From positions 1 through 64,000 of the forward strand of contig QKEH01000114.1 in the NCBI GenBank assembly GCA_003252385.1: a stretch of DNA of 64,000 nucleotides. Direction: 5' to 3'. This DNA comes from Bacteroidota bacterium. Lineage in GTDB: Bacteria; Bacteroidota; Bacteroidia; Bacteroidales; UBA10428. The notes below the pieces were generated by a model that saw nothing but the letters and a program-made list of their open reading frames with translations, made no database searches and had not been told where the DNA came from. The translations under genes and the position numbers were made by a program. Shown piece after piece: positions 11,791-21,755 of the stretch. How positions within the stretch are numbered: the first letter of the stretch is position 1; each line of letters opens with the position of its first letter.

Positions 11791-13131
11791 TTATTCAAAA
11801 TCGGCTCCCTTTTCCTCAAAGATATCGGTAATGCGTCGTTTGAAGACGTCAATAATGCTGGTGCCGGAGCGGGTTTCTTTAGTTTCCACTTCGAATTCGT
11901 CTTCCTCCTCCACTTCAGGTACCACCTCCTTTACTTTGGGCTGGGGAATGGGTTTACGTTTGGTTTGTTCGCCCGAGGAAACTTCCCATCCTTTAATCAG
12001 CAGCCCCAAACTGGTAGCATACTGTGGCTTGTTAAGCTCTTCGTTACGTTCTCCGGCAATAAAATCGACCGGATATCCAATGCGGACATCCATTCCGGTA
12101 TGAAAACGAACCAGCTGGGCCACATGCTTCAGCAGGGCACCCCCACCGGTTAACACAATTCCGGCACTTAACTTATCCATGCAGCCACTGTTTTCAATTT
12201 CAAACATCACGGCATCGATAATCTCTTCCATACGAGCCTGAATGATGTAGGCCAGGTTTTTAAAGGAAATTTCCTTGGGGTCGCGTCCGTTGATTCCGGG
12301 AATGGTAACCACTTTATCTTCGGGAGCCAGATCGCCCAAAGCGGAACCAAACTGGGTTTTCAAGGCTTCGGCCTGCCGATGCAGGATTTTGCATCCTTCT
12401 TTGACATCCTGGGTGATTACGTTGCCGCCAAAAGGTATTACAGCCGTATGCCGGATGGTATCGTCGTAGAACACAGCGACATCAGTGGTTCCTCCACCAA
12501 TATCAATCAGAGCCACCCCAGCTTCCTTTTCATCGTCGGTAAGTACCGCTGCCGATGATGCCAAGGGCTCCAGAATCAGTTGGTTGACGTTCAGATGGAT
12601 ACGGTTGACGCATTTTTCGATATTACGGGCTGAGGCAATTTGCCCGATCACAATATGAAAATTGGCTTCGAGCCGCCGTCCCGACATACCCACCGGATTT
12701 TTTACCCCGGTTTCGCTATCCACAATAAAGTTCTGAGGCAGTACGTGTATAATTTCCTCGCCGAGTTCAATGGGAATTTTCTGCATATCGGCAATAAGGG
12801 CATCGATATCCTTTTGCTCAATTTCGTCGCGGTCGGATCCCAGGTTGATGTACCCCCGGTTTTTAATGCTTTTAATATGCTGCCCGGCAATGCCTACAAA
12901 CACATCCTGGAATTTGACCCCAGCCTGTCTTTCGGCTTCCTCGACCGTTTGACGGATGGCAGTAACCGTTTCTTCAATATTCAATACCACGCCCCGCTTA
13001 ACCCCCTTCGATACGGTTTTACTCATGCCCAATACTTCGAGTTTTTTACCCTCGGTCATACGCCCAATCAGCGAAACAATTTTCGTTGTTCCAATGTCGA
13101 TAGCGGCTACATACTTATTTTCCTGCCCCAT
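11791..13131 (-). CDS. ftsA: Cell division protein FtsA
   Basis: Actin-like fold: AAIDIGTTK, LIDIGGGTTDVAVF, IVLTGGGALL. Confidence 0.98.
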   Translation of the reverse strand: MGQENKYVAAIDIGTTKIVSLIGRMTEGKKLEVLGMSKTVSKGVKRGVVLNIEETVTAIRQTVEEAERQAGVKFQDVFVGIAGQHIKSIKNRGYINLGSDRDEIEQKDIDALIADMQKIPIELGEEIIHVLPQNFIVDSETGVKNPVGMSGRRLEANFHIVIGQIASARNIEKCVNRIHLNVNQLILEPLASSAAVLTDDEKEAGVALIDIGGGTTDVAVFYDDTIRHTAVIPFGGNVITQDVKEGCKILHRQAEALKTQFGSALGDLAPEDKVVTIPGINGRDPKEISFKNLAYIIQARMEEIIDAVMFEIENSGCMDKLSAGIVLTGGGALLKHVAQLVRFHTGMDVRIGYPVDFIAGERNEELNKPQYATSLGLLIKGWEVSSGEQTKRKPIPQPKVKEVVPEVEEEDEFEVETKETRSGTSIIDVFKRRITDIFEEKGADFE

Positions 13132-13140
13132 AATTCGTTT

Positions 13141-13941
13141 TTATATTTTGGTACAAACAACCTGATCTTTATATTTCAGATTTATTTTCAGATAGTGGTT
13201 CCATCCCACGGTATTCAATCCTTCCTGATAAAACACCTTCAGTTTTTTAAATTTCTGTTCGTAGCGATCCATGCTCCCAAGCAGAATTACATGCGGCCCT
13301 ACGCGGGGTATCAGCTCGTATTCGCCCGAAGCATTGCAATATACCTGCACAATTTGCGCTTTCCAGAATTCTTCGGAATCGATAAAGGTGGCCAGCTCCA
13401 ACAGATCCAGCAACCGCGTTTTCTGTTTCGATTCGGGTAACTGAAACACATTAATCGGCTGACCCACATTCAGTCCGGAACGAACGTAACCGCTAATAAC
13501 CAGCACATGGGGCGAAAACCCTGTGGTGGTATTGAGCACATTGCCCTTGCGGTCGAGGTAAAAGCTTTTTCCACTTTGTTCTATCACCCGTACCAGCGGT
13601 TCGCGTTGGGTAATGTCGATATGCAGGCAACCGTTTACGCCGGTATAGGCCTTGCAAACTTTTACCAGCTGATTTTTGGTCACTGCCTGCTCAATCTCAT
13701 CCAGGGCAATGTCATCCAGTTGCATTCCAAAGAGTTTCAGATCCTGTTTGTCCAAAAGGCGCAGCACATCGTTGTGATGAATAAAACCCATTTGGGCACT
13801 GTCTTCGACACTCACCTCAATACGATTGCACATCTGATCATCGTACCTGGAACGCACAAAGCCCAGTACCAATATCAGATACAACAGGGTACCCAACCAC
13901 AAAGCGGTTTTACGCAATATCTTCATCGGTTCTCCATCCAT
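13141..13941 (-). CDS. ftsQ: Cell division protein FtsQ
   Basis: N-terminal TM, POTRA/FtsQ-like region, position in dcw cluster. Confidence 0.9.
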   Translation of the reverse strand: MDGEPMKILRKTALWLGTLLYLILVLGFVRSRYDDQMCNRIEVSVEDSAQMGFIHHNDVLRLLDKQDLKLFGMQLDDIALDEIEQAVTKNQLVKVCKAYTGVNGCLHIDITQREPLVRVIEQSGKSFYLDRKGNVLNTTTGFSPHVLVISGYVRSGLNVGQPINVFQLPESKQKTRLLDLLELATFIDSEEFWKAQIVQVYCNASGEYELIPRVGPHVILLGSMDRYEQKFKKLKVFYQEGLNTVGWNHYLKINLKYKDQVVCTKI

Positions 13942-15299
13942 TGTTTTATAGGAGCCACCAATCGGTCAATATCACCGGCTCCAATGGTCAACAACACCTC
14001 AAATTTTTCATTTTCCAGCGCAGAAAGCAAATCAACTTTTGAACAGCGTTGCTTTTCTTCCAGAGTAACAGCCCGGTAAATAATCTCGGAGGTGATTCCC
14101 TGTATGGGTTTCTCACGTGCCGGATAGATATCGAGCAGGATCAATTTGTCGAGGGCACTAAGGCTTTCGGCAAATTCAGGCGCAAAGTCGCGCGTACGGC
14201 TAAACAGATGCGGTTGAAAGATGCCGGTTATTTTTTGCCCCGGGAACAAGCGCCGTACTGACCCTATCAGGGCATCCAACTCCCGTGGATGGTGGGCATA
14301 GTCGTCGATATACACACCGTTGGCACCTTGGTACTGCACATCGAAACGACGTTGCACACCGGCAAACTCCGAAAGTGCCGTGCGGATGGTAGTTCTATCG
14401 ACCCCGGCGAGTGTACTCAGAGCTGCGGCTGCCACCGCATTTTCAACATTGGTGAGTCCGGGGCACTGCATGGTTATTTGTTCAATTATACCTTCCGGGG
14501 TTTTAATATCGAAAGTGTACCTGCCGGCCTGGCAGGTGATATTCAGGGCAAAAAAGTCAGCCTTTTCATCGTCGAGGGCATAGTACAGCAGACTACGGCC
14601 GGCAAGATCAAAATCGAGGGCAATGCTTTTTTTCAGAATTACGGTGCCACCCTGTTTGGTTTGATCCACAAAGCGGGCAAACGTATCCTGCACATCCTTC
14701 TCATCGTGGTAAATGTCCAAATGGTCGGCATCCACCCAAGTTACCAGAGCCACTTCGGGATAAAGTTGCAGGAACGACCGGTCGAACTCGTCGGCTTCCG
14801 CCACTACCCACGGGCTTTCGGGGTGCAATATCAGGTTGCTGTTCAGGTTTTTCAGAATACCTCCCAAAAAGGCATTGCATCCCACCGGCGAGCGATGCAG
14901 AATAAAGGCGGTCATGGACGAAACCGAGGTTTTACCATGAGTTCCGGCTATGGCCAGTCCCCTTTGCTGATTAAACAACCACCCGAGCACTTCGGCCCTT
15001 TTCCGTACCTCAAAACCCTGTTCCAGAAAATACACGAGTTCAGTATGATCGGCAGGCACAGCAGGGGTGCGTACCACCAGCGTATGTTCTTTTTGCCTGA
15101 AAGCTTCCGGCACCCGCGAAATGGAATCTTCGAAATGAATGGCGATTCCCAGCGATTCGAGGTCGGCGGTCAGGGACGAAGGAGTGAGATCGTAACCGGC
15201 CACCGGAAGTCCCTTGGCGTGGAAGTACCGTGCCAGGGCACTCATTCCAATACCTCCTATTCCGAGGAAAAAAACACGTTTTACAGTTTCCAGGTTCAT
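13923..15299 (-). CDS. murC: UDP-N-acetylmuramate--L-alanine ligase
   Basis: FLGIGGIGMSALAR, AGTHGKTSVSSM; overlaps ftsQ. Confidence 0.97.
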   Translation of the reverse strand: MNLETVKRVFFLGIGGIGMSALARYFHAKGLPVAGYDLTPSSLTADLESLGIAIHFEDSISRVPEAFRQKEHTLVVRTPAVPADHTELVYFLEQGFEVRKRAEVLGWLFNQQRGLAIAGTHGKTSVSSMTAFILHRSPVGCNAFLGGILKNLNSNLILHPESPWVVAEADEFDRSFLQLYPEVALVTWVDADHLDIYHDEKDVQDTFARFVDQTKQGGTVILKKSIALDFDLAGRSLLYYALDDEKADFFALNITCQAGRYTFDIKTPEGIIEQITMQCPGLTNVENAVAAAALSTLAGVDRTTIRTALSEFAGVQRRFDVQYQGANGVYIDDYAHHPRELDALIGSVRRLFPGQKITGIFQPHLFSRTRDFAPEFAESLSALDKLILLDIYPAREKPIQGITSEIIYRAVTLEEKQRCSKVDLLSALENEKFEVLLTIGAGDIDRLVAPIKQWMENR

Positions 15300-15405
15300 G
15301 TGCTTTGCGGTGCTAAGTTTTTTATGTACTACCAGTGTTTGGCCTTACTCACGTTTTTTCAGGTATAACCCATTCTCGAAACGCTTCCGGATTTCGCTGG
15401 TTTCT

Positions 15406-16518
15406 TTATCGTTTTGAGCTCCTCTCTACTATTTTTTCGACTTCATCCACAATTTGTGCAGTGGCATCGGGCTGTGCCAGGCGGAGACTGTTTTTCCGCA
15501 AGGAGGCACATCGTTCCTTATCGGCAAGCAACTCCAGTGCGGCAGTTACCAGCTTCTCCCCGGCTTCCTTATCGCTGATGAGCACCGCTGCATTTTCTTT
15601 TACCAATGCCAGGGCATTTTTCGTCTGATGATCTTCCGCTACATTGGGCGAGGGAACCAGAATACTGGCTGTTCCCGTCAGACAGATTTCGGAAATACTG
15701 ATGGCTCCGGCCCGGCTAATCATTACATCGGCCACATTGTATGCCAAATCCATGCGGGCTATAAAGGGAAGAACATGGAGAAGGGGATGCGAGGTATCCA
15801 CCCGTACCGACATTTCATCGTAATAGTATTTTCCGGTTTGCCAAACTACCTGAATGCCTGCATCGAGAAGCAGGCTCACATGGGCAGCCATAGCATTGTT
15901 AAGAGTTCGGGCTCCCAGGCTGCCCCCCACAATAAGCACCACCGGTTTTTCGGACTGTAGGTTGAAATGGGTAAGAGCATCGGCTCGTAACTCTTCCGAA
16001 ATTTTTATGGGTCGCACCGGATTACCGGTCAGTACCAGTTTATCTTCCGGAAAGTATTTCTCCATTCCGGAATACGCCACACAGATGACACTTGCCTTGG
16101 CCGCTAACAGTTTATTGGTAACCCCGGCATAGCTGTTTTGCTCCTGCAACAAGGTAGGTATACCTTTTCGGGCTGCACTCCGCAGAACCGGCCCGCTGGC
16201 ATAACCTCCCACTCCTATGGCCAGCGAAGGTTGAAACTCCCGCACCAGTTTGCGAGCCATCAACAAACTCCGGATAAGATCTGCAACGACCTTAAAATTT
16301 TTAAGTGTAATGCGCCTCTGGATTCCCGATACCGGCAAACCCACTATTTTATATCCCGCCGCCGGAACACGTTCCATTTCCATACGGCCCCGTGCACCCA
16401 CAAAAAGGATTTCGGCTTTCGGATAACGCCGGCGGATTTCATCGGCAATGGAAAGTGCCGGAAAGATATGCCCTCCGGTTCCTCCTCCGCTAATTAGTAT
16501 CTTCAGTGGGTTCATCAT
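15406..16518 (-). CDS. murG: UDP-N-acetylglucosamine transferase MurG
   Basis: SGGGTGGHIFPALSIADEIRRR; GGSLGARTLNN. Confidence 0.98.
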   Translation of the reverse strand: MMNPLKILISGGGTGGHIFPALSIADEIRRRYPKAEILFVGARGRMEMERVPAAGYKIVGLPVSGIQRRITLKNFKVVADLIRSLLMARKLVREFQPSLAIGVGGYASGPVLRSAARKGIPTLLQEQNSYAGVTNKLLAAKASVICVAYSGMEKYFPEDKLVLTGNPVRPIKISEELRADALTHFNLQSEKPVVLIVGGSLGARTLNNAMAAHVSLLLDAGIQVVWQTGKYYYDEMSVRVDTSHPLLHVLPFIARMDLAYNVADVMISRAGAISISEICLTGTASILVPSPNVAEDHQTKNALALVKENAAVLISDKEAGEKLVTAALELLADKERCASLRKNSLRLAQPDATAQIVDEVEKIVERSSKR

Positions 16519-17665
16519 GATTCGGTGTCTCTTCTTTTTTTATTTTCTGATCGCTGGCACTTACACTTAGAATTATTCCAAAAGCTGCCGAGGTAAACAG
16601 CATCGAGGTACCTCCCATACTGATCATGGGAAGCGGCTGACCGGTTACCGGGAAAATACCCACCGCCACCGCCATATTGGCCATGGCCTGCGATACCAGG
16701 AGCAAGGCGAGCCCAAAAGCCAGAAAGGCAGCAAAAGTGCGCGAACACTTCCGAACTATCAACCCGGCGCGGAACAGTAATACCAAATAGAGCAATACCA
16801 CAAAAACGCCCCCGATAAGTCCGTATTCCTCAACAATGATGGAGAAAATAAAGTCGGAATAGGGTTGGGGCAGGAAGTTGCGTTGCATGCTGTTTCCGGG
16901 ACCCTTACCAAAAAAACCTCCGGTTACAATGGCAATTTTGGACTGCTCCGACTGGTAGTTTCCATCGCTCTCCTGCTCCATGTGATGCACAATACGGTTC
17001 CGCCAGGTACCCCATCGACCTCCCCATTCGGACTTCACCGCAATGGTAATCAGGATGGCCAGCAAAGCAATCATCAGGATGGCCAAGAGTCCAATGTAGG
17101 TAGCCCGCACGCGCCCCACAAACATCAGGGTGAGCGACACGGCAAACAGAATAACTGCTGTGGACAGGTTGGCCGGCATAATGAGTGCTGTTATCAGCAA
17201 CACCGGCCCAATAAGGGGCATAAAACCTTCCCGATACGAACGGATTACCTCCTGCTTTAAGGAGAGCAAACGGGCAATGTACATGATCAGCGCAATCTTG
17301 GCCAGGTCGGAAGTTTGAAAGGAAATTCCGGTACCGGGCAGCGTGAGCCAGCGCGAAGCATTGTTAATACTGGTTCCAAAAAAAAGGGTTACTACCAGTA
17401 AGGGTATCGACAACAAGAGTAGCAGGTGCGAAACACGGGAATAATAGGTATAGGGCACCAGATGGGTGAAGTAAGCCACAGCAAAACCGAAGAGTATAAA
17501 CACGATGTGTTTCACAACATAGTAGCCCACATGCCCCGAATGATACTGATACGCCAGGGTGAAGGTAGAACTGTATACCGCCAGCAACGAAAGCAGCGAC
17601 ATAGCAACCAACAAGCCCCAGATGACGACATCGCCTTTAAAATTCTTCTTCAACAATTCCTGCAT
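16490..17665 (-). CDS. ftsW: Peptidoglycan polymerase/division protein FtsW (SEDS)
   Basis: Multi-TM SEDS protein, QSEQSKIAIVTGGFFGKGPGNS, EEYGLIGG; start at MQELLKKN preferred over ORF-track start 17755. Confidence 0.96.
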   Translation of the reverse strand: MQELLKKNFKGDVVIWGLLVAMSLLSLLAVYSSTFTLAYQYHSGHVGYYVVKHIVFILFGFAVAYFTHLVPYTYYSRVSHLLLLLSIPLLVVTLFFGTSINNASRWLTLPGTGISFQTSDLAKIALIMYIARLLSLKQEVIRSYREGFMPLIGPVLLITALIMPANLSTAVILFAVSLTLMFVGRVRATYIGLLAILMIALLAILITIAVKSEWGGRWGTWRNRIVHHMEQESDGNYQSEQSKIAIVTGGFFGKGPGNSMQRNFLPQPYSDFIFSIIVEEYGLIGGVFVVLLYLVLLFRAGLIVRKCSRTFAAFLAFGLALLLVSQAMANMAVAVGIFPVTGQPLPMISMGGTSMLFTSAAFGIILSVSASDQKIKKEETPNHDEPTEDTN

Positions 17666-17681
17666 ACTCTGCTTCTTCGGA

Positions 17682-19019
17682 TTATAATTCGCGCACACAC
17701 TCTTTAAACTGTGCGCCCCGATCTTCGTAACTTTTAAACAGGTCGAAGCTGGCACAGCAAGGCGATAACAGAACGGTGTCGCCTTTTTCGCCCATTTTAT
17801 AGGCTTTGTTTACCGCTTCCTTCATTGAACCGGCGTCGGCGATGGTGTCTACAACGGAATCGAAGGCTTGGTGCAATTTGGTATTGTCGGTTCCTAAACA
17901 TACAATGCCCTTTACTTTCTCCTTCACCAGAGGAATCAGCGAAGAATAGTCGTTCCCTTTATCCACACCGCCAACAATCCAAACGGTTGGGCCGGTCATA
18001 CACTCCAGAGCATACCACGACGAATTGACATTGGTAGCTTTGGAATCGTTAATAAACTCAATGCCATGTACCTTGATAAAGCGTTCCAAACGGTGCTCCA
18101 CACCGCTGAAATCGCGCAGGCTTTCGCGTATAATTTCCTTTTTAATATCAAGAATGCGCCCCGCCAGGCTGGCAGCCATGGAGTTATAGGTATTGTGTTT
18201 TCCTTTGATGGCAATTTCGTCCAGCGGCACTTTCATCTCGGTGTTCTTCACTTTAATAACCATTTGTCCTTCATCCACATAAGCACCCTCCTTAACAATT
18301 TTGGTTTGGGTAATTTCCAGTTGGCGGGCACGTGTTACAATTCGCTCCAGTTCTGCTATGGTAATTTCATCGTCGGAACAGTAAATAAAATAGTCGTCCT
18401 CGGAAAGATTCTTTGATATGCTCATTTTGGAATCCACATAGTTTTGCATGTTGTAACCGTAACGATCCAGATGGTCGGGGGTGATATTCAGCAACACGGC
18501 AATGTCGGGTTTAAATTCGTACATGCCATCCAGCTGAAAACTGCTCAATTCAAGAACGTAGTAATCGTACTCCTTGGTGGCCACCTGCATGGCAAAACTT
18601 TTCCCTACGTTACCGGCCATACCACAATTGAGTCCGGCCTTACGAAGCATGTGATGCAAAAGCGACGTAGTGGTGGTTTTTCCGTTACTTCCGGTGATAC
18701 AGATTTTTTTGGCCTGGGTATAACGCCCGGCAAATTCAATCTCCGAAATAATCGGAATATTCTTGCGGAGTACTGCCTGAATAATATCCGATTTATCGGT
18801 AATACCTGGGCTCTTAATAATCTCATCGGCGTTCAGGATCAACCTCTCGGTGTGCTGTTCCTCCTCCCATTCGATCTCGTAGTTAAATAGGATTTCCTTG
18901 TAATGCGGTTTAATTTTTCCGATGTCCGAAACAAAAACATCATAGCCTTTTAATTTTGCCAAAACGGCCGATCCGGTTCCGCTTTCGCCTGCGCCAAGTA
19001 TTACAATTCTTTTCTCCAT
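17682..19019 (-). CDS. murD: UDP-N-acetylmuramoyl-L-alanine--D-glutamate ligase
   Basis: ILGAGESGTGSA, CITGSNGKTTTTSL, HRLE, NDSKATN. Confidence 0.98.
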   Translation of the reverse strand: MEKRIVILGAGESGTGSAVLAKLKGYDVFVSDIGKIKPHYKEILFNYEIEWEEEQHTERLILNADEIIKSPGITDKSDIIQAVLRKNIPIISEIEFAGRYTQAKKICITGSNGKTTTTSLLHHMLRKAGLNCGMAGNVGKSFAMQVATKEYDYYVLELSSFQLDGMYEFKPDIAVLLNITPDHLDRYGYNMQNYVDSKMSISKNLSEDDYFIYCSDDEITIAELERIVTRARQLEITQTKIVKEGAYVDEGQMVIKVKNTEMKVPLDEIAIKGKHNTYNSMAASLAGRILDIKKEIIRESLRDFSGVEHRLERFIKVHGIEFINDSKATNVNSSWYALECMTGPTVWIVGGVDKGNDYSSLIPLVKEKVKGIVCLGTDNTKLHQAFDSVVDTIADAGSMKEAVNKAYKMGEKGDTVLLSPCCASFDLFKSYEDRGAQFKECVREL

Positions 19020-19023
19020 GGTT

Positions 19024-20274
19024 TTACCTCATTTTAAGGGTTACGATTGTTATTACAGCTAGTAGTATGCCCACAATCCAGAAGCGGGTCACAATTTTAG
19101 GTTCGGGATAACCTTTTTTCTGATAGTGGTGGTGTAAGGGTGACATAAGAAATATGCGACGCCCATCGCCATATTTCTTTTTGGTGTATTTAAAATAGCT
19201 TACCTGCAGCATCACCGATAAATTTTCGACTAAAAAAATGCCGCAGAGGATGGGTATTAGAAATTCTTTTCGGATCAATATGGCGAATACCGCAATGATT
19301 CCTCCAATGGCCAAACTGCCGGTATCGCCCATAAATACCTGAGCCGGATAGGAATTGTACCACATAAACCCAACGAGGGCACCAATAAAGGCTCCTATAA
19401 ATACCACCAGCTCTCCGGTGTAGGGTATGTACATAATATTGAGGTAATCGGAAAAAATCAGGTTACCGGATACATAAGCCAGTATCCCGAGTGTGCTGCC
19501 TATAATGGCCGAACTTCCCGCCGCCAGGCCATCCAGACCGTCGGTCAGGTTGGCACCATTGGATACCGCGGTAATAATCAGGATAACCACCAGTACAAAA
19601 ACCACCCAGGTATATTTTCGAGCCCCTTCACCCAGGTAGCTGATCAGCATAAAATAATCGAACTCATTGTCCTTGACAAAGGGGATGGTAACCCGGGTCG
19701 ATTTAATGTCCTGGGTCGGCACTACAACGGACAATGGAAACTCATCAGTTTCGGCCACCACTTGTTCCTGCAGCGGCTTTGCTCCTACAGGAATACGTTC
19801 GCGAATGACCACATCATCGCTGAAATACATGGTGAATCCAACCAGTAAGCCCAGGCCCACCTGGCCGGCAATCTTAAATTTACCGCGCAATCCTTCCTTG
19901 TTCTTCCGGTACACTTTTATGTAATCGTCGAGAAAACCCACAAATCCCATCCAAACCGTAGCTGCCAGCATCAGCAACACGTACACATTTGTAAGGTCGC
20001 CCAACAGCAGTATCGGAATCAGAATCGCTGCCAGAATGATAATCCCGCCCATGGTTGGAGTACCCTTCTTCTGCATCTGGCCTTCGAGTCCCAGTTCGCG
20101 AATGGTTTCCCCAATTTGTTTGCGTTGCAGTAGATAAATTATTTTTTTGCCGAAAACCGTAGAAATAAGCAGCGACAAAATGACTGCCATACCCGTTCGG
20201 AAGGAAAGGTATTTAAACATTCCGGCACCGGGCACATCCAGCTTTTCGAGGTATTCAAACAGGTGGTACAGCAT
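19024..20274 (-). CDS. mraY: Phospho-N-acetylmuramoyl-pentapeptide transferase
   Basis: [35 protein letters not shown]. Confidence 0.98.
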   Translation of the reverse strand: MLYHLFEYLEKLDVPGAGMFKYLSFRTGMAVILSLLISTVFGKKIIYLLQRKQIGETIRELGLEGQMQKKGTPTMGGIIILAAILIPILLLGDLTNVYVLLMLAATVWMGFVGFLDDYIKVYRKNKEGLRGKFKIAGQVGLGLLVGFTMYFSDDVVIRERIPVGAKPLQEQVVAETDEFPLSVVVPTQDIKSTRVTIPFVKDNEFDYFMLISYLGEGARKYTWVVFVLVVILIITAVSNGANLTDGLDGLAAGSSAIIGSTLGILAYVSGNLIFSDYLNIMYIPYTGELVVFIGAFIGALVGFMWYNSYPAQVFMGDTGSLAIGGIIAVFAILIRKEFLIPILCGIFLVENLSVMLQVSYFKYTKKKYGDGRRIFLMSPLHHHYQKKGYPEPKIVTRFWIVGILLAVITIVTLKMR

Positions 20275-20282
20275 TTTTCAGG

Positions 20283-21755
20283 CTATTGTAAGTTATTGTT
20301 GTTGTCAAAAAAGCGTCGTACTTCTTCCTTGTCATCGAAATGACTGCGCACGCCCTTTACTTCCTGGTAGGTTTCGTGCCCTTTACCGGCAATGAGTACC
20401 ACATCGCCCGGCTGAGCCATCAGACAGGCCGCACGTATGGCTTCGTGCCGGTCGCAGATCGACAGTACCCGGTTCCGGTCAGCGGGTTCCACCCCAGCCA
20501 TCATTTCGTCTATAATCGCCTGAGGTTCCTCACTGCGCGGATTGTCCGAAGTCAGTATCACGTTCTGGCTCATAGTTAAAGATATGGCGGCCATCTTGGG
20601 GCGCTTGGTACGGTCGCGGTCACCACCGGCTCCTACCACCGTAATCAATCGGGCATTTTCGCCTTTAATCTGATTGATGGTTTCCAGTACATTCTTCAGT
20701 GCATCGGGGGTGTGGGCATAATCCACTATGGCGGTAACACCATTGTTGGATCGCACATATTCGAAACGGCCGTCTACGGTCTCCAGACAGCTGATAAGGC
20801 GTAATACCTCCTGTTTATCGGCTCCAAGTAAGCAGGCAGCGCCATATACCGCCAGCATATTGGAAGCATTGAATTCGCCAATCAATTTCAGCCACAATTC
20901 CATCGAATTAAACTGCACCTGCATACCATCAAAATGGCTTTCAATAATTTTTCCTTTGAAATCGGCCATGGAACGCACGCCGAAGGTGCTCACCCGGGCA
21001 GCCGTATTCTGCACCATTACCCGGCCATTGCGGTCGTCGACATTAACCAGGGCAAAGGCCGTACCGGGCAATTCGTCGAACAACCGTTTTTTAGCCTTCA
21101 GATAGCTGTCAACGGTTTTATGGTAATCGAGGTGGTCGTGGGTGAGGTTGGTAAAAATGGCTCCGTCGAAGTCAATTCCTGCAGAGCGGGCCTGATCGAG
21201 TGCGTGCGAGCTTACTTCCATAAAAGCATAGGAACAGCCGGCATCAACCATCATTCGAAATAAACGCTGAATGGTAAGCGGATCGGGGGTGGTATGGGTG
21301 GCTGTGATTTCTACATCGTTCACCAGGTAGCGTACCGTGGAGAGCAAGCCCACCTTATAACCCAGCCGGGTGAAAAGCCGGTAAAGCAAGGTGGCAATGG
21401 AAGTTTTACCATTGGTACCGGTAACGCCAACCACTTTCATTTCGCGACTGGGGTTACCGTAATAATTGGATGCAGCTACCCCAAGAGCCCAGGCGGCACT
21501 ACCCACCTGATAAAAGGTAACTCCCGGAGTCAGTTCTTCGGGCAGACGTTCGCAAAGAATGGCTGCTGCCCCCTGGGCAATGGCTTTGGAAATGAAGTTG
21601 TGCCCATCGGCTACCGTTCCGGGAACGGCAACAAACAAGTCGCCTTGCTGCACCTTGCGCGAATCAAACTCCATTTTCGCAATGCGAATGCGATCGTCTC
21701 CTACCCATTTTCCGGGAATACCCTGTAAAATTTGTTTCAGTTCTATAGTCATCAT
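20283..21755 (-). CDS. murE: UDP-N-acetylmuramoyl-tripeptide synthetase MurE
   Basis: VTGTNGKTSIATLL, DNPRSEEPQAIIDEM (DNPR motif suggests meso-DAP specificity). Confidence 0.97.
   Translation of the reverse strand: MMTIELKQILQGIPGKWVGDDRIRIAKMEFDSRKVQQGDLFVAVPGTVADGHNFISKAIAQGAAAILCERLPEELTPGVTFYQVGSAAWALGVAASNYYGNPSREMKVVGVTGTNGKTSIATLLYRLFTRLGYKVGLLSTVRYLVNDVEITATHTTPDPLTIQRLFRMMVDAGCSYAFMEVSSHALDQARSAGIDFDGAIFTNLTHDHLDYHKTVDSYLKAKKRLFDELPGTAFALVNVDDRNGRVMVQNTAARVSTFGVRSMADFKGKIIESHFDGMQVQFNSMELWLKLIGEFNASNMLAVYGAACLLGADKQEVLRLISCLETVDGRFEYVRSNNGVTAIVDYAHTPDALKNVLETINQIKGENARLITVVGAGGDRDRTKRPKMAAISLTMSQNVILTSDNPRSEEPQAIIDEMMAGVEPADRNRVLSICDRHEAIRAACLMAQPGDVVLIAGKGHETYQEVKGVRSHFDDKEEVRRFFDNNNNLQ

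Noticed and set aside
12640-13440. 266-aa plus-strand ORF across ftsA/ftsQ
   Set aside because: Antisense to two conserved genes and spans their junction.
14289-15368. 359-aa plus-strand ORF antisense to murC
   Set aside because: Fully antisense to well-supported murC; low-complexity shadow translation with no domain motifs.
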